A DNA stretch of 27,427 bases, taken from NCBI GenBank assembly GCA_963643465.1, contig CAVIJT010000022.1, positions 1 to 27,427 on the forward strand, in the 5' to 3' direction. The notes under the pieces were generated by a model. That model was given only the letters and a program-made list of their open reading frames with translations, made no database searches and had not been told where the DNA came from. The position numbers were made by a program, and so were the translations under genes. This stretch comes from CAG-411 sp963643465 (GTDB lineage Bacteria; Bacillota; Clostridia; Lachnospirales; Lachnospiraceae). This document shows positions 13,634 through 21,297 of this stretch, in pieces; position 1 is the stretch's first letter; every line of letters begins with the position of its first letter.

Positions 13634-16600
13634 CTATTGTTCCATCTGCGATACATGTTTAATAAATGCTTTTGCAACCTGATATAACTTTCTGGTATCC
13701 TTTGTATGCTGCGCATCGCCTTTTATATTTTCATAAGCCTCCATGCTCTTTGTCTGTAATCCATAAGTCACACGCCCAAGTTCCATCCCTTGAACCAAAA
13801 GACGCTCTTTAAAGTTCTCTGTTTCTTCCTGCATATCGTCTGCAGCCTTTCTGGATGCACATAGCACCACTCCAGTTACTGCATCTTCCTGCACATCAAA
13901 AGTTGCAGATATATTACCAAATCGCTCTGAATCCATACGAATTTCTACTTTTCCTGCATCTTCTGTGCCATTGACTATGGTTAAATGAATGTTTGTTACA
14001 TTCTCACCAGTAACTACTGGAATATGGTAATCCTGTCTTGCCGCCAACTGTCTAAGCAATCCCACTCTTCCAGTCTGCATGCGAAGTTCCTGAAGTTCCA
14101 TAGATGTAATCTGACTGTCTGCAAATCTTGCCTCCAGTATAGCTTCCACATTAGATACCAATGTGTCATACTGTTCTAGCATTCCATCTGCATCTTCCAT
14201 TCCCTCAACCATATGTTCCACAGTCTCTTTCAGCTCTTCCTGTTGCTTTTCAGGTGCCTTCTTTGCCTGATTCATCAAATCTTCATAGACAGTACCGATA
14301 TTTCCTGCTGCCATTAAATTCTCAATGGTAATTGGAATTTCATTGGCATTCAGATAAGAAATCATTCTGCTACTGTTATCGGTTACTTGTCGCAAATTCT
14401 TAAGAAACTCTTCCTCATAGCCTGCATCTATTTCTTCCTTTTTGTCTGCATTCTTTGCCTGTCTTACCTGCTCCAACAACTTTTCTACATTACGCTGAAA
14501 CAGTTCATTTGCAAATTCTTCACCTTGTCTTCCGGAATCCATCTGCATTTGTTCCAATCCTACAGGAGATATCTCCTCAGAAAGAGCATCCACAACCATG
14601 TTGTAATACTTTTCTTTTGCATTCTCTTCTTTGCTAAAAGCATCCTGTACCTGGGACAATAACATACTTCTACTATACTTTATATCCTGCATGTCACTAC
14701 TATCCGTAGCCTTTGCTTCCACGCCGCCACTTTTCAAGGTACGTACTGCTGTTAATAAATTCTCTAAAGTCATTTCTCTCTCTGTTTGCAACACATATCC
14801 AACTGCAGCTCCACTCATTTTTTGCACATTATTCAATAACTTATATATATTAATAAAGGTATTTCTATCTGTCTCAGAAATTCCATTTCTTTGCTCTAAT
14901 TGATACAAGTATTTACTATATTTTTCATCCTCTGTAATGCCAAGTTCTTCTTTTATTTCACAAATGGTAGCATCCAATTCTGAAATGGTACTTTCCAAAG
15001 GATTAATATTTCGCTTAATCAATTCCACTGTCACAGCCGGATGTAAATCTTTTAATAATTGATTTACTTGTGTATCATACTCTTTTACCTGATACACATT
15101 CTCTTCTGTAATAGGCATATGGTTGTAAGCAAGTATTTTTACTGCACGAACATTTGCCTCAGTTGTGTCCAGTTTCATATCTTTCAGAATATTCGGTATA
15201 TTTTGGAATGCTTTTTGTATACTATCTCCAAGTTCCCGATCCGGTCTGGTCATTAAAGTATCATAGGCTGCTCCTGCCCGGTCAAGTTTTGCTTTAAGCG
15301 AACTTCCTTCTTCATGGATTTCTTCCAAGGTAATTTCTGCTCTTCTTGAAAGGGTATAACCAAGAAGGTAACTTGGCTGTTTTCCAATAGCAGCAACGGT
15401 TTCTTGTGTATGCCTTAACAGTTCTACCTGTTCTTTGTCATCCACTACTCCGCCCTCTTGCAAAATCCCACGGTAATAGGCATCCTCTATCTCTCGAAGT
15501 TCTTTTACGATTTCCTCAATATTCTCTACATCAAAAGAAATTCCTTTTGCAGATAAACGGTTGGCTGCATCAGCAGTCATTTTTAATCTTACTTCCTCCA
15601 ATTGTCTTCTCTTTGTAACAAGAGAAATATCTGCACTTTCCAAAGTTTCCTCCGAATCAACTAGCTGAACTACACCTTGCAATTGTTCTTCTACTTCCGC
15701 TAAAAAGGCCTGCACACTTTGCATGGCTGCGTCCATATTTTCTGTAGTAAGCAATACACCTTCCAATTCTTCTCCAAGTGCATAGCTGTTTACTACTTTT
15801 TCCAAAACCTGTTGTGGATCATAATGCTCTTTTACCTGTTGTAATGTTGCCAGTTCAGTAAGACTCTCCTTTGTAATAGGCAAATCATTGGAAAATAACC
15901 ATTTTGCCTGCTCCAAAGTATCTGCATTAACTTCCAAACCAGCTTCTGCAATAATATTTTCCACCTGTGGCTCTATCTCCTGCCACATACTCTCTTTTTC
16001 AAAAACATCCCCCTGCATGGCACTTCCTTCATACATTACTGCTGAAGACTGATATCCATTGGCATATTGAGCCATAGAATAATTATATTTTTGACTACTT
16101 CCTGCATACTGCGCATGATATACATTCCCAATAGTAGGAGAAAGTTCCTGATCCACCATATACTCCATAGCCTGATCCGTCATATGTGGCGCTACATTTG
16201 CCATATCCATCACACCAGAAATACGCTTAATATTATTTTCTGTCACTGGTAAATTGGCATTTTCCAATGCACGTACAATCTGGTCTGCCATACCACTTTC
16301 TGCCACACGTTCCACAGCCATCTGCTGTGACATCTGCTGTATCTGCTCTTGCTGTTCTTTAGCATTTTCTTTGTATGCTTCCAATCCAGCCTCTCGCTCC
16401 ATACGTTGCTTTTTCACTCTGGATAACATACGGTCTACTTGATCTACTTCTCGCTTACCAACAGACATTCCATCCCGTTCCATATCCTGCATATCTTCCC
16501 CCGTCATGCGGTCACTTGCAGACGTGGTATGCTGTTCCAATCCCTCTACAATATTTCCGTCCGACATACCGGATTTTTCCAAAAGATCAGAAAAACTCGC

Positions 16601-16936
16601 TTTATCGTTTCCAACCATAGTCCGAACCATTGCCTGATTCCCAGTTACGGAATTCATAGTCTTTTCCACTTCTTTTAATACAATACTGTCCTTTGATACT
16701 TCCTTGATTTCAAAACTTCTCTCTTCGCCTTCCTTGGCATCCCGTACTGCAGATTTTGGCACATTTACCTCTGTACCATTAAAATCAATGGAAATCTTTT
16801 TGGATACTCCGGTAATGGTTCCCACAATGATTTGTCCTTTCAACCCCAACTTAGTATAATCCTTCTGTGACTGACCATCCTTTGCTATACTTATCCTTCC
16901 CGATGTACTCATCTTTACACTGCTTGTAAATTCCAT
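13634..16936 (-). CDS. Large FliK-like flagellar protein (DUF6240-like)
   Basis: A 1100-aa soluble protein, mostly helical and acidic. The N-terminus (about 30-90) is a small beta domain, LGLKGQIIVGTITGVSKK to SKDSIVLKEV, resembling the N-terminal domain of Firmicute FliK/hook-length proteins. Then come long helices with a recurring motif [LMI]-P-[IV]-T-x-E-[NS]-[LIV]: NLPVTENNI (228), DLPITKESL (351), HMPITEENV (606), EIPITIENL (866), and weaker EITLEEI (534) and EMTLENL (721). The C-terminus (about 979-1060) looks like the FliK C-terminal fold: IHLTI, DAGKVEIRM, FDVQEDAVTGVV, then FKERLLVQGMELGRVTYGL. I recall such proteins labelled DUF6240 in Lachnospiraceae; that label is unchecked. It could be a ruler, export-switch or cap-related protein. 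ATG at 16936 is used; GTG at 16951 is possible. Confidence 0.65.
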   Translation of the reverse strand: MEFTSSVKMSTSGRISIAKDGQSQKDYTKLGLKGQIIVGTITGVSKKISIDFNGTEVNVPKSAVRDAKEGEERSFEIKEVSKDSIVLKEVEKTMNSVTGNQAMVRTMVGNDKASFSDLLEKSGMSDGNIVEGLEQHTTSASDRMTGEDMQDMERDGMSVGKREVDQVDRMLSRVKKQRMEREAGLEAYKENAKEQQEQIQQMSQQMAVERVAESGMADQIVRALENANLPVTENNIKRISGVMDMANVAPHMTDQAMEYMVDQELSPTIGNVYHAQYAGSSQKYNYSMAQYANGYQSSAVMYEGSAMQGDVFEKESMWQEIEPQVENIIAEAGLEVNADTLEQAKWLFSNDLPITKESLTELATLQQVKEHYDPQQVLEKVVNSYALGEELEGVLLTTENMDAAMQSVQAFLAEVEEQLQGVVQLVDSEETLESADISLVTKRRQLEEVRLKMTADAANRLSAKGISFDVENIEEIVKELREIEDAYYRGILQEGGVVDDKEQVELLRHTQETVAAIGKQPSYLLGYTLSRRAEITLEEIHEEGSSLKAKLDRAGAAYDTLMTRPDRELGDSIQKAFQNIPNILKDMKLDTTEANVRAVKILAYNHMPITEENVYQVKEYDTQVNQLLKDLHPAVTVELIKRNINPLESTISELDATICEIKEELGITEDEKYSKYLYQLEQRNGISETDRNTFINIYKLLNNVQKMSGAAVGYVLQTEREMTLENLLTAVRTLKSGGVEAKATDSSDMQDIKYSRSMLLSQVQDAFSKEENAKEKYYNMVVDALSEEISPVGLEQMQMDSGRQGEEFANELFQRNVEKLLEQVRQAKNADKKEEIDAGYEEEFLKNLRQVTDNSSRMISYLNANEIPITIENLMAAGNIGTVYEDLMNQAKKAPEKQQEELKETVEHMVEGMEDADGMLEQYDTLVSNVEAILEARFADSQITSMELQELRMQTGRVGLLRQLAARQDYHIPVVTGENVTNIHLTIVNGTEDAGKVEIRMDSERFGNISATFDVQEDAVTGVVLCASRKAADDMQEETENFKERLLVQGMELGRVTYGLQTKSMEAYENIKGDAQHTKDTRKLYQVAKAFIKHVSQMEQ
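14376..14402 (-). promoter_or_regulatory. Possible internal sigma-28 promoter
   Basis: TAAG (14402-14399), 15 bases, ACCGATAA (14383-14376), inside the coding region of the FliK-like gene, about 820 bases before flagellin. It could supply the flagellin with its own transcript. A match of this quality is expected a few times by chance in a window of this size, so it is weak alone. Confidence 0.3.
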
Positions 16937-17016
16937 AGATTTCACACTCACCTTCTCTTTTACATATTGTTTTTATTTCAAAGTCTGCTCTATCTCAGTT
17001 ACTTTCTCATTAAAGA

Positions 17017-17044
17017 GTTTCGGCTACTAATTTGGAAAACTTTA
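17017..17044 (-). promoter_or_regulatory. Candidate sigma-28 promoter of FliK-like gene and flagellin
   Basis: TAAA (17044-17041) with GTTT directly after it, a 16-base spacer, and GCCGAAAC (17024-17017). The extended TAAAGTTT -35 agrees with the enteric consensus, but the -10 has two differences. It lies about 80 bases before the start. Confidence 0.5.
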
Positions 17045-17064
17045 GAAAGCATTAGATTTGTAAT

Positions 17065-17082
17065 CGAGTAGACTCCTACTCG
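17065..17082. repeat. Perfect 7-bp hairpin upstream of the FliK-like gene
   Basis: CGAGTAG (17065-17071), loop ACTC, CTACTCG (17076-17082). It lies between the terminator of the diguanylate cyclase gene and the promoter candidate at 17017-17044. No assigned role. Confidence 0.4.
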
Positions 17083-17096
17083 CTTCGCTTTTGCAC

Positions 17097-17148
17097 CAAA
17101 AAAGAAGTTCAATGTCCCTCCCCAGAGACACTGAACTTCTTTTTTTCT
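17097..17148. terminator. Bidirectional-looking terminator after diguanylate cyclase
   Basis: A 16-bp stem (17101-17116 with 17127-17142, one G-U) with A runs on one side and T runs on the other, so a U tract follows in either direction. It separates the diguanylate cyclase unit from the flagellar genes. Confidence 0.9.
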
Positions 17149-17153
17149 CCCAT

Positions 17154-18383
17154 TTAGGCCTGCATCTTCCCTACAAGCCAGTTTCTTTCATATTCTTCTT
17201 CCATCTTTTTGCTTCTATAACACGAACCACTGATAGATACACAAGCCCTTCCATTGGCCTTCGCATTATATAACTCCTCATCTGCACATTCCTGTAGTCT
17301 TTGAATACTTTCTTCTCCTCGTTTGATCTTTCCGCACTGTATCCCAATACTGACAGTTACAACATCCGTAAAATTCTTTGGTGCATGCAGTATACCAAGC
17401 TGCTCAATACTCTCTTGTAAATTAAGCGCCCAGTTCCTTGCTGCCTCTTCCGTCAAGCCGGTTAAAAATACTAAAAACTCCTCTCCGCCTATTCTGGCTG
17501 CCAAATCAGTTTTACGACGAGTGGCTTTTTGAATCTCATTTGCTACTTTCTTGATACATTCATCTCCCTCTGAATGTCCAAAGGTATCGTTGTACCACTT
17601 GAAGTTGTCTATATCCAGCACTACTGCTGCCACAGGCACTTCATTGCGCACACAATGAGGTACAACAGTAAAAAGACTTCTCTCCAAGCCTCTTCGATTC
17701 AATAGCTTCGTCATCGGATCTGTCTCTGCGTCAAATAATGCAGACTTTAACCTTCTCCGCTGTCTGCATTCTCTTATGTAGCTATCGTAACGTACCTTCG
17801 ATAAATACCATCCAAGAAACCCCCACGTTACCATACATCTAATCTCCTGCCACATAAGATGATGTCTCCAATTTATCACTGCACCTGTCGCAATAAACAC
17901 GAATATTCCTAACACTCGTTCCTTTCCGGTAAGTCTTGGCACTCCCCCAAGTATCAAAACTTCCACCAAAAACACAGCTAAGCTAATATTGATATCCTCT
18001 GCTTTATAAGATAGATACGTGAGTTCACTGAAAACAACTCCCCAAAATCCCAGATAAAATGGTTGATACAAACTTTCCCATTGTTCTCTGATTAACACCG
18101 TTGATCCATAGGCAAATCCTCCAAATAAAAGGATTGCTCCTGCAAAAAAAGCCATTTGTTCTAAAAGTCCCATCACAAATAGTTCCAAATGACTACCGAT
18201 CAACGTAACAAGCACAATTAACACAGCCAAAACGATTGATGCTATGAATATTCTCCGTACATTCTTCCTCCTCTGCATAATGTATAGCTTATCATCTACT
18301 TCCTCATTATGCAAAACCCTATATCCTAATACATTCCCCAATTCACGCCCGCTATGCTTAATTGAACCAAATGTAAGTTTCAT
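17154..18383 (-). CDS. Membrane diguanylate cyclase (GGDEF)
   Basis: A 409-aa enzyme that condenses two GTP to c-di-GMP. About six membrane helices span residues 44-195 (for example IFIASIVLAVLIVLVTLIG), followed by a short linker. The GGDEF domain (about 215-390) has DAETDPMTKLLNRRG, the metal/substrate motif LDIDNFKWYNDTFGH, the active-site GGEEF (299-303) and the inhibitory RxxD (RKTD, 290-293) five residues before it, so it should be active and product-inhibited. No EAL domain. ATG at 18383 has GGGTGG upstream; an ATG eight codons earlier has no ribosome binding site. Its neighbours suggest control of motility, since c-di-GMP commonly opposes swimming. It has its own promoter and terminator. 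Confidence 0.93.
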   Translation of the reverse strand: MKLTFGSIKHSGRELGNVLGYRVLHNEEVDDKLYIMQRRKNVRRIFIASIVLAVLIVLVTLIGSHLELFVMGLLEQMAFFAGAILLFGGFAYGSTVLIREQWESLYQPFYLGFWGVVFSELTYLSYKAEDINISLAVFLVEVLILGGVPRLTGKERVLGIFVFIATGAVINWRHHLMWQEIRCMVTWGFLGWYLSKVRYDSYIRECRQRRRLKSALFDAETDPMTKLLNRRGLERSLFTVVPHCVRNEVPVAAVVLDIDNFKWYNDTFGHSEGDECIKKVANEIQKATRRKTDLAARIGGEEFLVFLTGLTEEAARNWALNLQESIEQLGILHAPKNFTDVVTVSIGIQCGKIKRGEESIQRLQECADEELYNAKANGRACVSISGSCYRSKKMEEEYERNWLVGKMQA

Positions 18384-18448
18384 ATTACCACCCTTCCCAT
18401 TATTCATGGTATAAAAATTGCGAAACCTAATTATCTGATTATTAAGCG

Positions 18449-18529
18449 TTACACAAATCTTCTCTTCGTCAATACTTGTCCGATACTCAATTGGTACCCC
18501 CTTGACTTGCTACTACTCGCCATCATCAT
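18449..18529 (-). CDS. Possible 26-aa upstream ORF in the GGDEF leader
   Basis: ATG-ATG-ATG at 18529 opens a 26-codon frame (MMMASSSKSRGYQLS...) that ends at 18449 inside the leader of the diguanylate cyclase. No clear Shine-Dalgarno is seen. In another frame, sequence open into the GGDEF gene reads plausibly (VPIEYRTSIDEEKICV) but has no usual start codon. A G5 run at the junction (18496-18500 region) could mean an old or sequencing frameshift. Low confidence as a real gene. Confidence 0.2.
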   Translation of the reverse strand: MMMASSSKSRGYQLSIGQVLTKRRFV

Positions 18530-18565
18530 ATAGTGTCTACTAAGGTGTCATTCACTTACAAAAGT

Positions 18566-18594
18566 ATTATGCCACATTTCTTCTTTTTTTGCAA
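18566..18594 (-). promoter_or_regulatory. Sigma-A promoter of the diguanylate cyclase gene
   Basis: TTGCAA (18594-18589), 17-base spacer, CATAAT (18571-18566). Start near 18559 gives a leader of about 175 bases. The gap 18384-18751 holds this leader with a possible small ORF, the promoter, AT-rich sequence without recognised signals (about 18600-18700), and the terminator of the next gene. Confidence 0.65.
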
Positions 18595-18703
18595 TTACTT
18601 TTTCAATTTTTATGTACTTTTTTTATTTATTTCTTTTTCGTGTAGTTTTTGCTTTTCACATCGTCAAAAATGGTACTAAATTCCCATACAAATATACTTT
18701 TCT

Positions 18704-18746
18704 ATTAAAAAAAGAGCAACTATCCCCTCAGGCATAATTGCTCTTT
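18704..18746 (-). terminator. Intrinsic terminator of the ddl-murI operon
   Basis: AAAGAGCAA (18746-18738) pairs with TTGCTCTTT (18719-18711), and the T run continues on the minus strand (18710-18707). It follows the stop of the 149-aa hypothetical gene within a few bases. Confidence 0.88.
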
Positions 18747-18751
18747 TTCTT

Positions 18752-19201
18752 TTACATATCCGCTTTCTTTCTTAATTTTGCGAAAAATCCTTTTTTCTCT
18801 GGTTCTGGCTCCACATTACCGCGAAGTCCCTTTACATCCATAATATAAATACCATTAATCACGGCCTTTACTTCTTTTTTCACTGGAATCTGGTCAAATA
18901 TCTTATCATCACAGATCATACTGATAATCTTTGGTCCTACCTTTACCTTTACAATAGGCACTTTGGATCGGCGAAGATACTTTGGTGTTTGTTCCAACAC
19001 AATCTTTGGAAGATTCGCCTCTTTTAGGGGCATCTTTTTCTTATCAATAACCAGCAATGATTGTGTCTGCGCTCCCTGACGCATTTGTTCCTGGGTACTC
19101 TCTGATTTTTCCTGCATTTGTTTTCCTTTTTTGTAAAGAAAAACACAAGCAATTCCAAGTACGACTAAAATTACTAATGCAATAATAAGTCCTGTAGGCA
19201 T
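18752..19201 (-). CDS. Conserved hypothetical single-pass membrane protein
   Basis: A 149-aa protein. Residues 4-23 (GLIIALVILVVLGIACVFLY) form one membrane helix followed by KKGK, so the rest is probably cytoplasmic. After a Gln-rich linker (about 28-47), a compact alpha/beta domain (about 48-125) shows VDIKKM-like and KVKVGPKIISMICDDKIFDQ segments; the tail is Lys-rich. I do not recognise the family. It is the last gene of the ddl-murI-DUF1934-plsC operon and is followed by a terminator. The ribosome binding site AGGAGG is at good spacing. A role in envelope or phospholipid metabolism is possible from context only. Confidence 0.8.
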   Translation of the reverse strand: MPTGLIIALVILVVLGIACVFLYKKGKQMQEKSESTQEQMRQGAQTQSLLVIDKKKMPLKEANLPKIVLEQTPKYLRRSKVPIVKVKVGPKIISMICDDKIFDQIPVKKEVKAVINGIYIMDVKGLRGNVEPEPEKKGFFAKLRKKADM

Positions 19202-19278
19202 ATGAATTCCTCCTATTTTTGCTATCTTATTGTATCTCTAATGTATCGCTACACACATAAACTTAATTCTATCATAGT

Positions 19279-20007
19279 CTATTCCATCTTTTCAAGCATT
19301 TCTTTCATCTTTTCCTGCATGTATCTTCCGATATGTTTTTGCTCTTCTTCTGCTAAGTCATTTGGATACACCGGTTCTCCATATACAACCTGAATAACAC
19401 ATGGTTTTATCCAAGGAAACTTCTTCTGTATTACTTTATCTGTATTTTTCATTGCAACAGGTACAATAGCACATCCAGTCTTTGTTGACAATCTGAAACT
19501 TCCTTCATGAAAAGGCATTAAAGGAAGAAGATTTTCATTTGGATTTCTAGTTCCCTCTGGCATAATAAATACGGAATATCCACTTTTTATCTGCTCAATT
19601 CCCTGTAAAATTACTTTTAACCCTTCTTTTGGATTATTTCTGTCTAAAAATAAACATTTTAAAAGGCGCATCCAGACTCTTATAAAAGGAACTTTCTCCA
19701 GCATATCTTTTGATATAAATCCAGTCAATGTAGGCACAGTCATGTATCCTGCTAAAATATCACAGTAACTTCTGTGATTTGCAATGTACATAATCGGTTC
19801 ATCCGAAGGAACTTTCTCCACCCCTTCACACTGAACTTTTACTCCACCAATCAAAAATATAATCTGAAATACTCCACGCACAATTTTTTGAGAAACTGCA
19901 ACCTGTAACTTTTCATCTTTCTTTCCCAATAACCATACTATCAGCCAAAGAGGAATACTTATTATAAAGAAAATCATTAGAAATAGTGCAATTAAAATCA
20001 TTCTCAT
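19279..20007 (-). CDS. plsC: 1-acyl-sn-glycerol-3-phosphate acyltransferase
   Basis: A 242-aa membrane-associated enzyme that acylates lysophosphatidic acid to phosphatidic acid in phospholipid synthesis. It has an N-terminal membrane helix (about 4-28), the catalytic NHRSYCD motif (77-83, H-x4-D), a motif II region FISKDMLEKVPFI (97-109) and the substrate-binding PEGTRN (150-155). Length and motif order are normal for PlsC-type (LPLAT) proteins; another lysophospholipid substrate cannot be excluded. It starts 24 bases after the DUF1934 gene. A second in-frame ATG two codons in is equally possible. Confidence 0.9.
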   Translation of the reverse strand: MRMILIALFLMIFFIISIPLWLIVWLLGKKDEKLQVAVSQKIVRGVFQIIFLIGGVKVQCEGVEKVPSDEPIMYIANHRSYCDILAGYMTVPTLTGFISKDMLEKVPFIRVWMRLLKCLFLDRNNPKEGLKVILQGIEQIKSGYSVFIMPEGTRNPNENLLPLMPFHEGSFRLSTKTGCAIVPVAMKNTDKVIQKKFPWIKPCVIQVVYGEPVYPNDLAEEEQKHIGRYMQEKMKEMLEKME

Positions 20008-20031
20008 AATCTTATACCTATTATCCTTTCT

Positions 20032-20466
20032 CTAGTTTCCTGCATCCTTTGATGCAATCTTCATTTCTATGGAACAATCAGCAACATGACTGTTATTCAT
20101 ATCTAATCCATAGTCAAGGACAATCTCCATTTGATCTCCATATTCTGCCACCCGAATCGCTGTCGTGTCAATTCCGATTGCCAAGTCTCCATAAGGAGTC
20201 TGATAACAACTCATGGTTTTCTGATTCTCATGAAATACCATTTCCACATTGCTTAATCCGCGCTTTACAATTTCCACATGAGTTTCATTTGCCACTACAG
20301 AAACTTTTGTAATCTTCTGCTCTTCCTCATCTACCTCTTCATACTGTATCATATGATTTCCATTTTCATACCGATAGGTTCCATGGGACACAAGTTCAAT
20401 GGGTTCTCCATTTTCTTCCTCCATACTTTGCAATCCCTTTAAAGAAACGATGACTTCCTTTGTCAT
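20032..20466 (-). CDS. DUF1934 (YwiB-like) beta-barrel protein
   Basis: A 144-aa small soluble protein matching the DUF1934/YwiB type: an N-terminal strand VIVSLKGLQSM, then a series of beta strands (THGTYRYENGNHMIQYEE region, VSVVANETHVEIVKRG, SNVEMVFHENQKTMSCYQTP, YGDLAIGIDTTAIRV) and a C-terminal VLDYGLDMNNSHVADCSIEM. The family is predicted to form a calycin-like barrel; its function is not known. It is 12 bases from murI and shares that operon, with a strong AAGGAGG site. Co-occurrence with cell wall genes is the only hint at a role. Confidence 0.85.
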   Translation of the reverse strand: MTKEVIVSLKGLQSMEEENGEPIELVSHGTYRYENGNHMIQYEEVDEEEQKITKVSVVANETHVEIVKRGLSNVEMVFHENQKTMSCYQTPYGDLAIGIDTTAIRVAEYGDQMEIVLDYGLDMNNSHVADCSIEMKIASKDAGN

Positions 20467-20478
20467 TTGGTACCTCCT

Positions 20479-21285
20479 TTAGTATTGTTCAATATTCACC
20501 GCACTGGTTTCCACCACATCACAAGGTAATATGGTGTTCGCAAATGCCCGAAATTTGTCTGCTCCGTCACTTACATAAAATTCATGGTCATGTTTGCTCC
20601 ACTCCTGACAGCTTAATCCTTGCTCTTCTAACACACGTTTTAATTCCAGAGCAGTTTCATATGCAGGATTTACAAGTTCTACCTTATCTCCCATCACCTT
20701 TTGCAGTGTATGACGAAGCAAAGGATAATGGGTACAACCAAGCACAAGGGTATCTACCCCATATCCTTTCAATTCGCTTAAATATCGTTCTGCCGTTTCG
20801 ATTGTAATAGAGTCATAGAGCCAATTTTCCTCCACTAATGGACAAAACAATGGACAGGCTTTGGAATACACTAACGCTTCCGGTTTTATCTTCCGCAAAT
20901 ATTCCGTATAAATTCCACTGTTTACAGTTCCAATTGTTCCAATAACTCCAATTTTATTATTCTTTGTAGTTTCTGCCGCTGTCTTTGCTCCCGGCTCAAT
21001 CACACCAATTACTGGAATATCCAACTCCTGCTTTAAACTCTCCAATGCAAACGCACTGGCTGTATTACAAGCTATGACAATGGCTTTTACCTGTTTTGTA
21101 CATAAAAATTGGGCAATCTGCTTCGAAAAGGTAATAATTGTTTCTTTTGACTTACTTCCATATGGAACTCTTGCTGTGTCACCGAAATACACAATTTTTT
21201 CATTTGGCAATTGATTCATAATCTCTCTTGCCACTGTCAGTCCGCCTACTCCAGAATCAAATACTCCTATTGCTTTCTCTCGCAT
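20479..21285 (-). CDS. murI: Glutamate racemase
   Basis: A 268-aa cofactor-free racemase making D-glutamate for peptidoglycan. All key elements are present: FDSGVGGLTV (9-18) with Asp10 and Ser11, PYGSKS (41-46), catalytic Cys73 in ACNTASA, and catalytic Cys184 in GCTHYPLL. Length is normal. It follows ddl by 12 bases, so the two amino-acid supply steps for the cell wall (D-Glu and D-Ala-D-Ala) are made together. The start is supported by AGGAGG. Confidence 0.97.
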   Translation of the reverse strand: MREKAIGVFDSGVGGLTVAREIMNQLPNEKIVYFGDTARVPYGSKSKETIITFSKQIAQFLCTKQVKAIVIACNTASAFALESLKQELDIPVIGVIEPGAKTAAETTKNNKIGVIGTIGTVNSGIYTEYLRKIKPEALVYSKACPLFCPLVEENWLYDSITIETAERYLSELKGYGVDTLVLGCTHYPLLRHTLQKVMGDKVELVNPAYETALELKRVLEEQGLSCQEWSKHDHEFYVSDGADKFRAFANTILPCDVVETSAVNIEQY

Positions 21286-21297
21286 ACCGCTTCCTCC

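Noticed and set aside
13985..16678. Several plus-strand open frames of 60-90 codons opposite the FliK-like gene
   Set aside because: They lie antisense within a convincing 1100-codon gene, have no ribosome binding sites and read as low-complexity or Leu/His/Phe-rich shadows.
18384..18560. Possible c-di-GMP riboswitch before the diguanylate cyclase
   Set aside because: I looked for the conserved GEMM-I and GEMM-II core elements and did not find them; only a long leader with a small ORF is seen.
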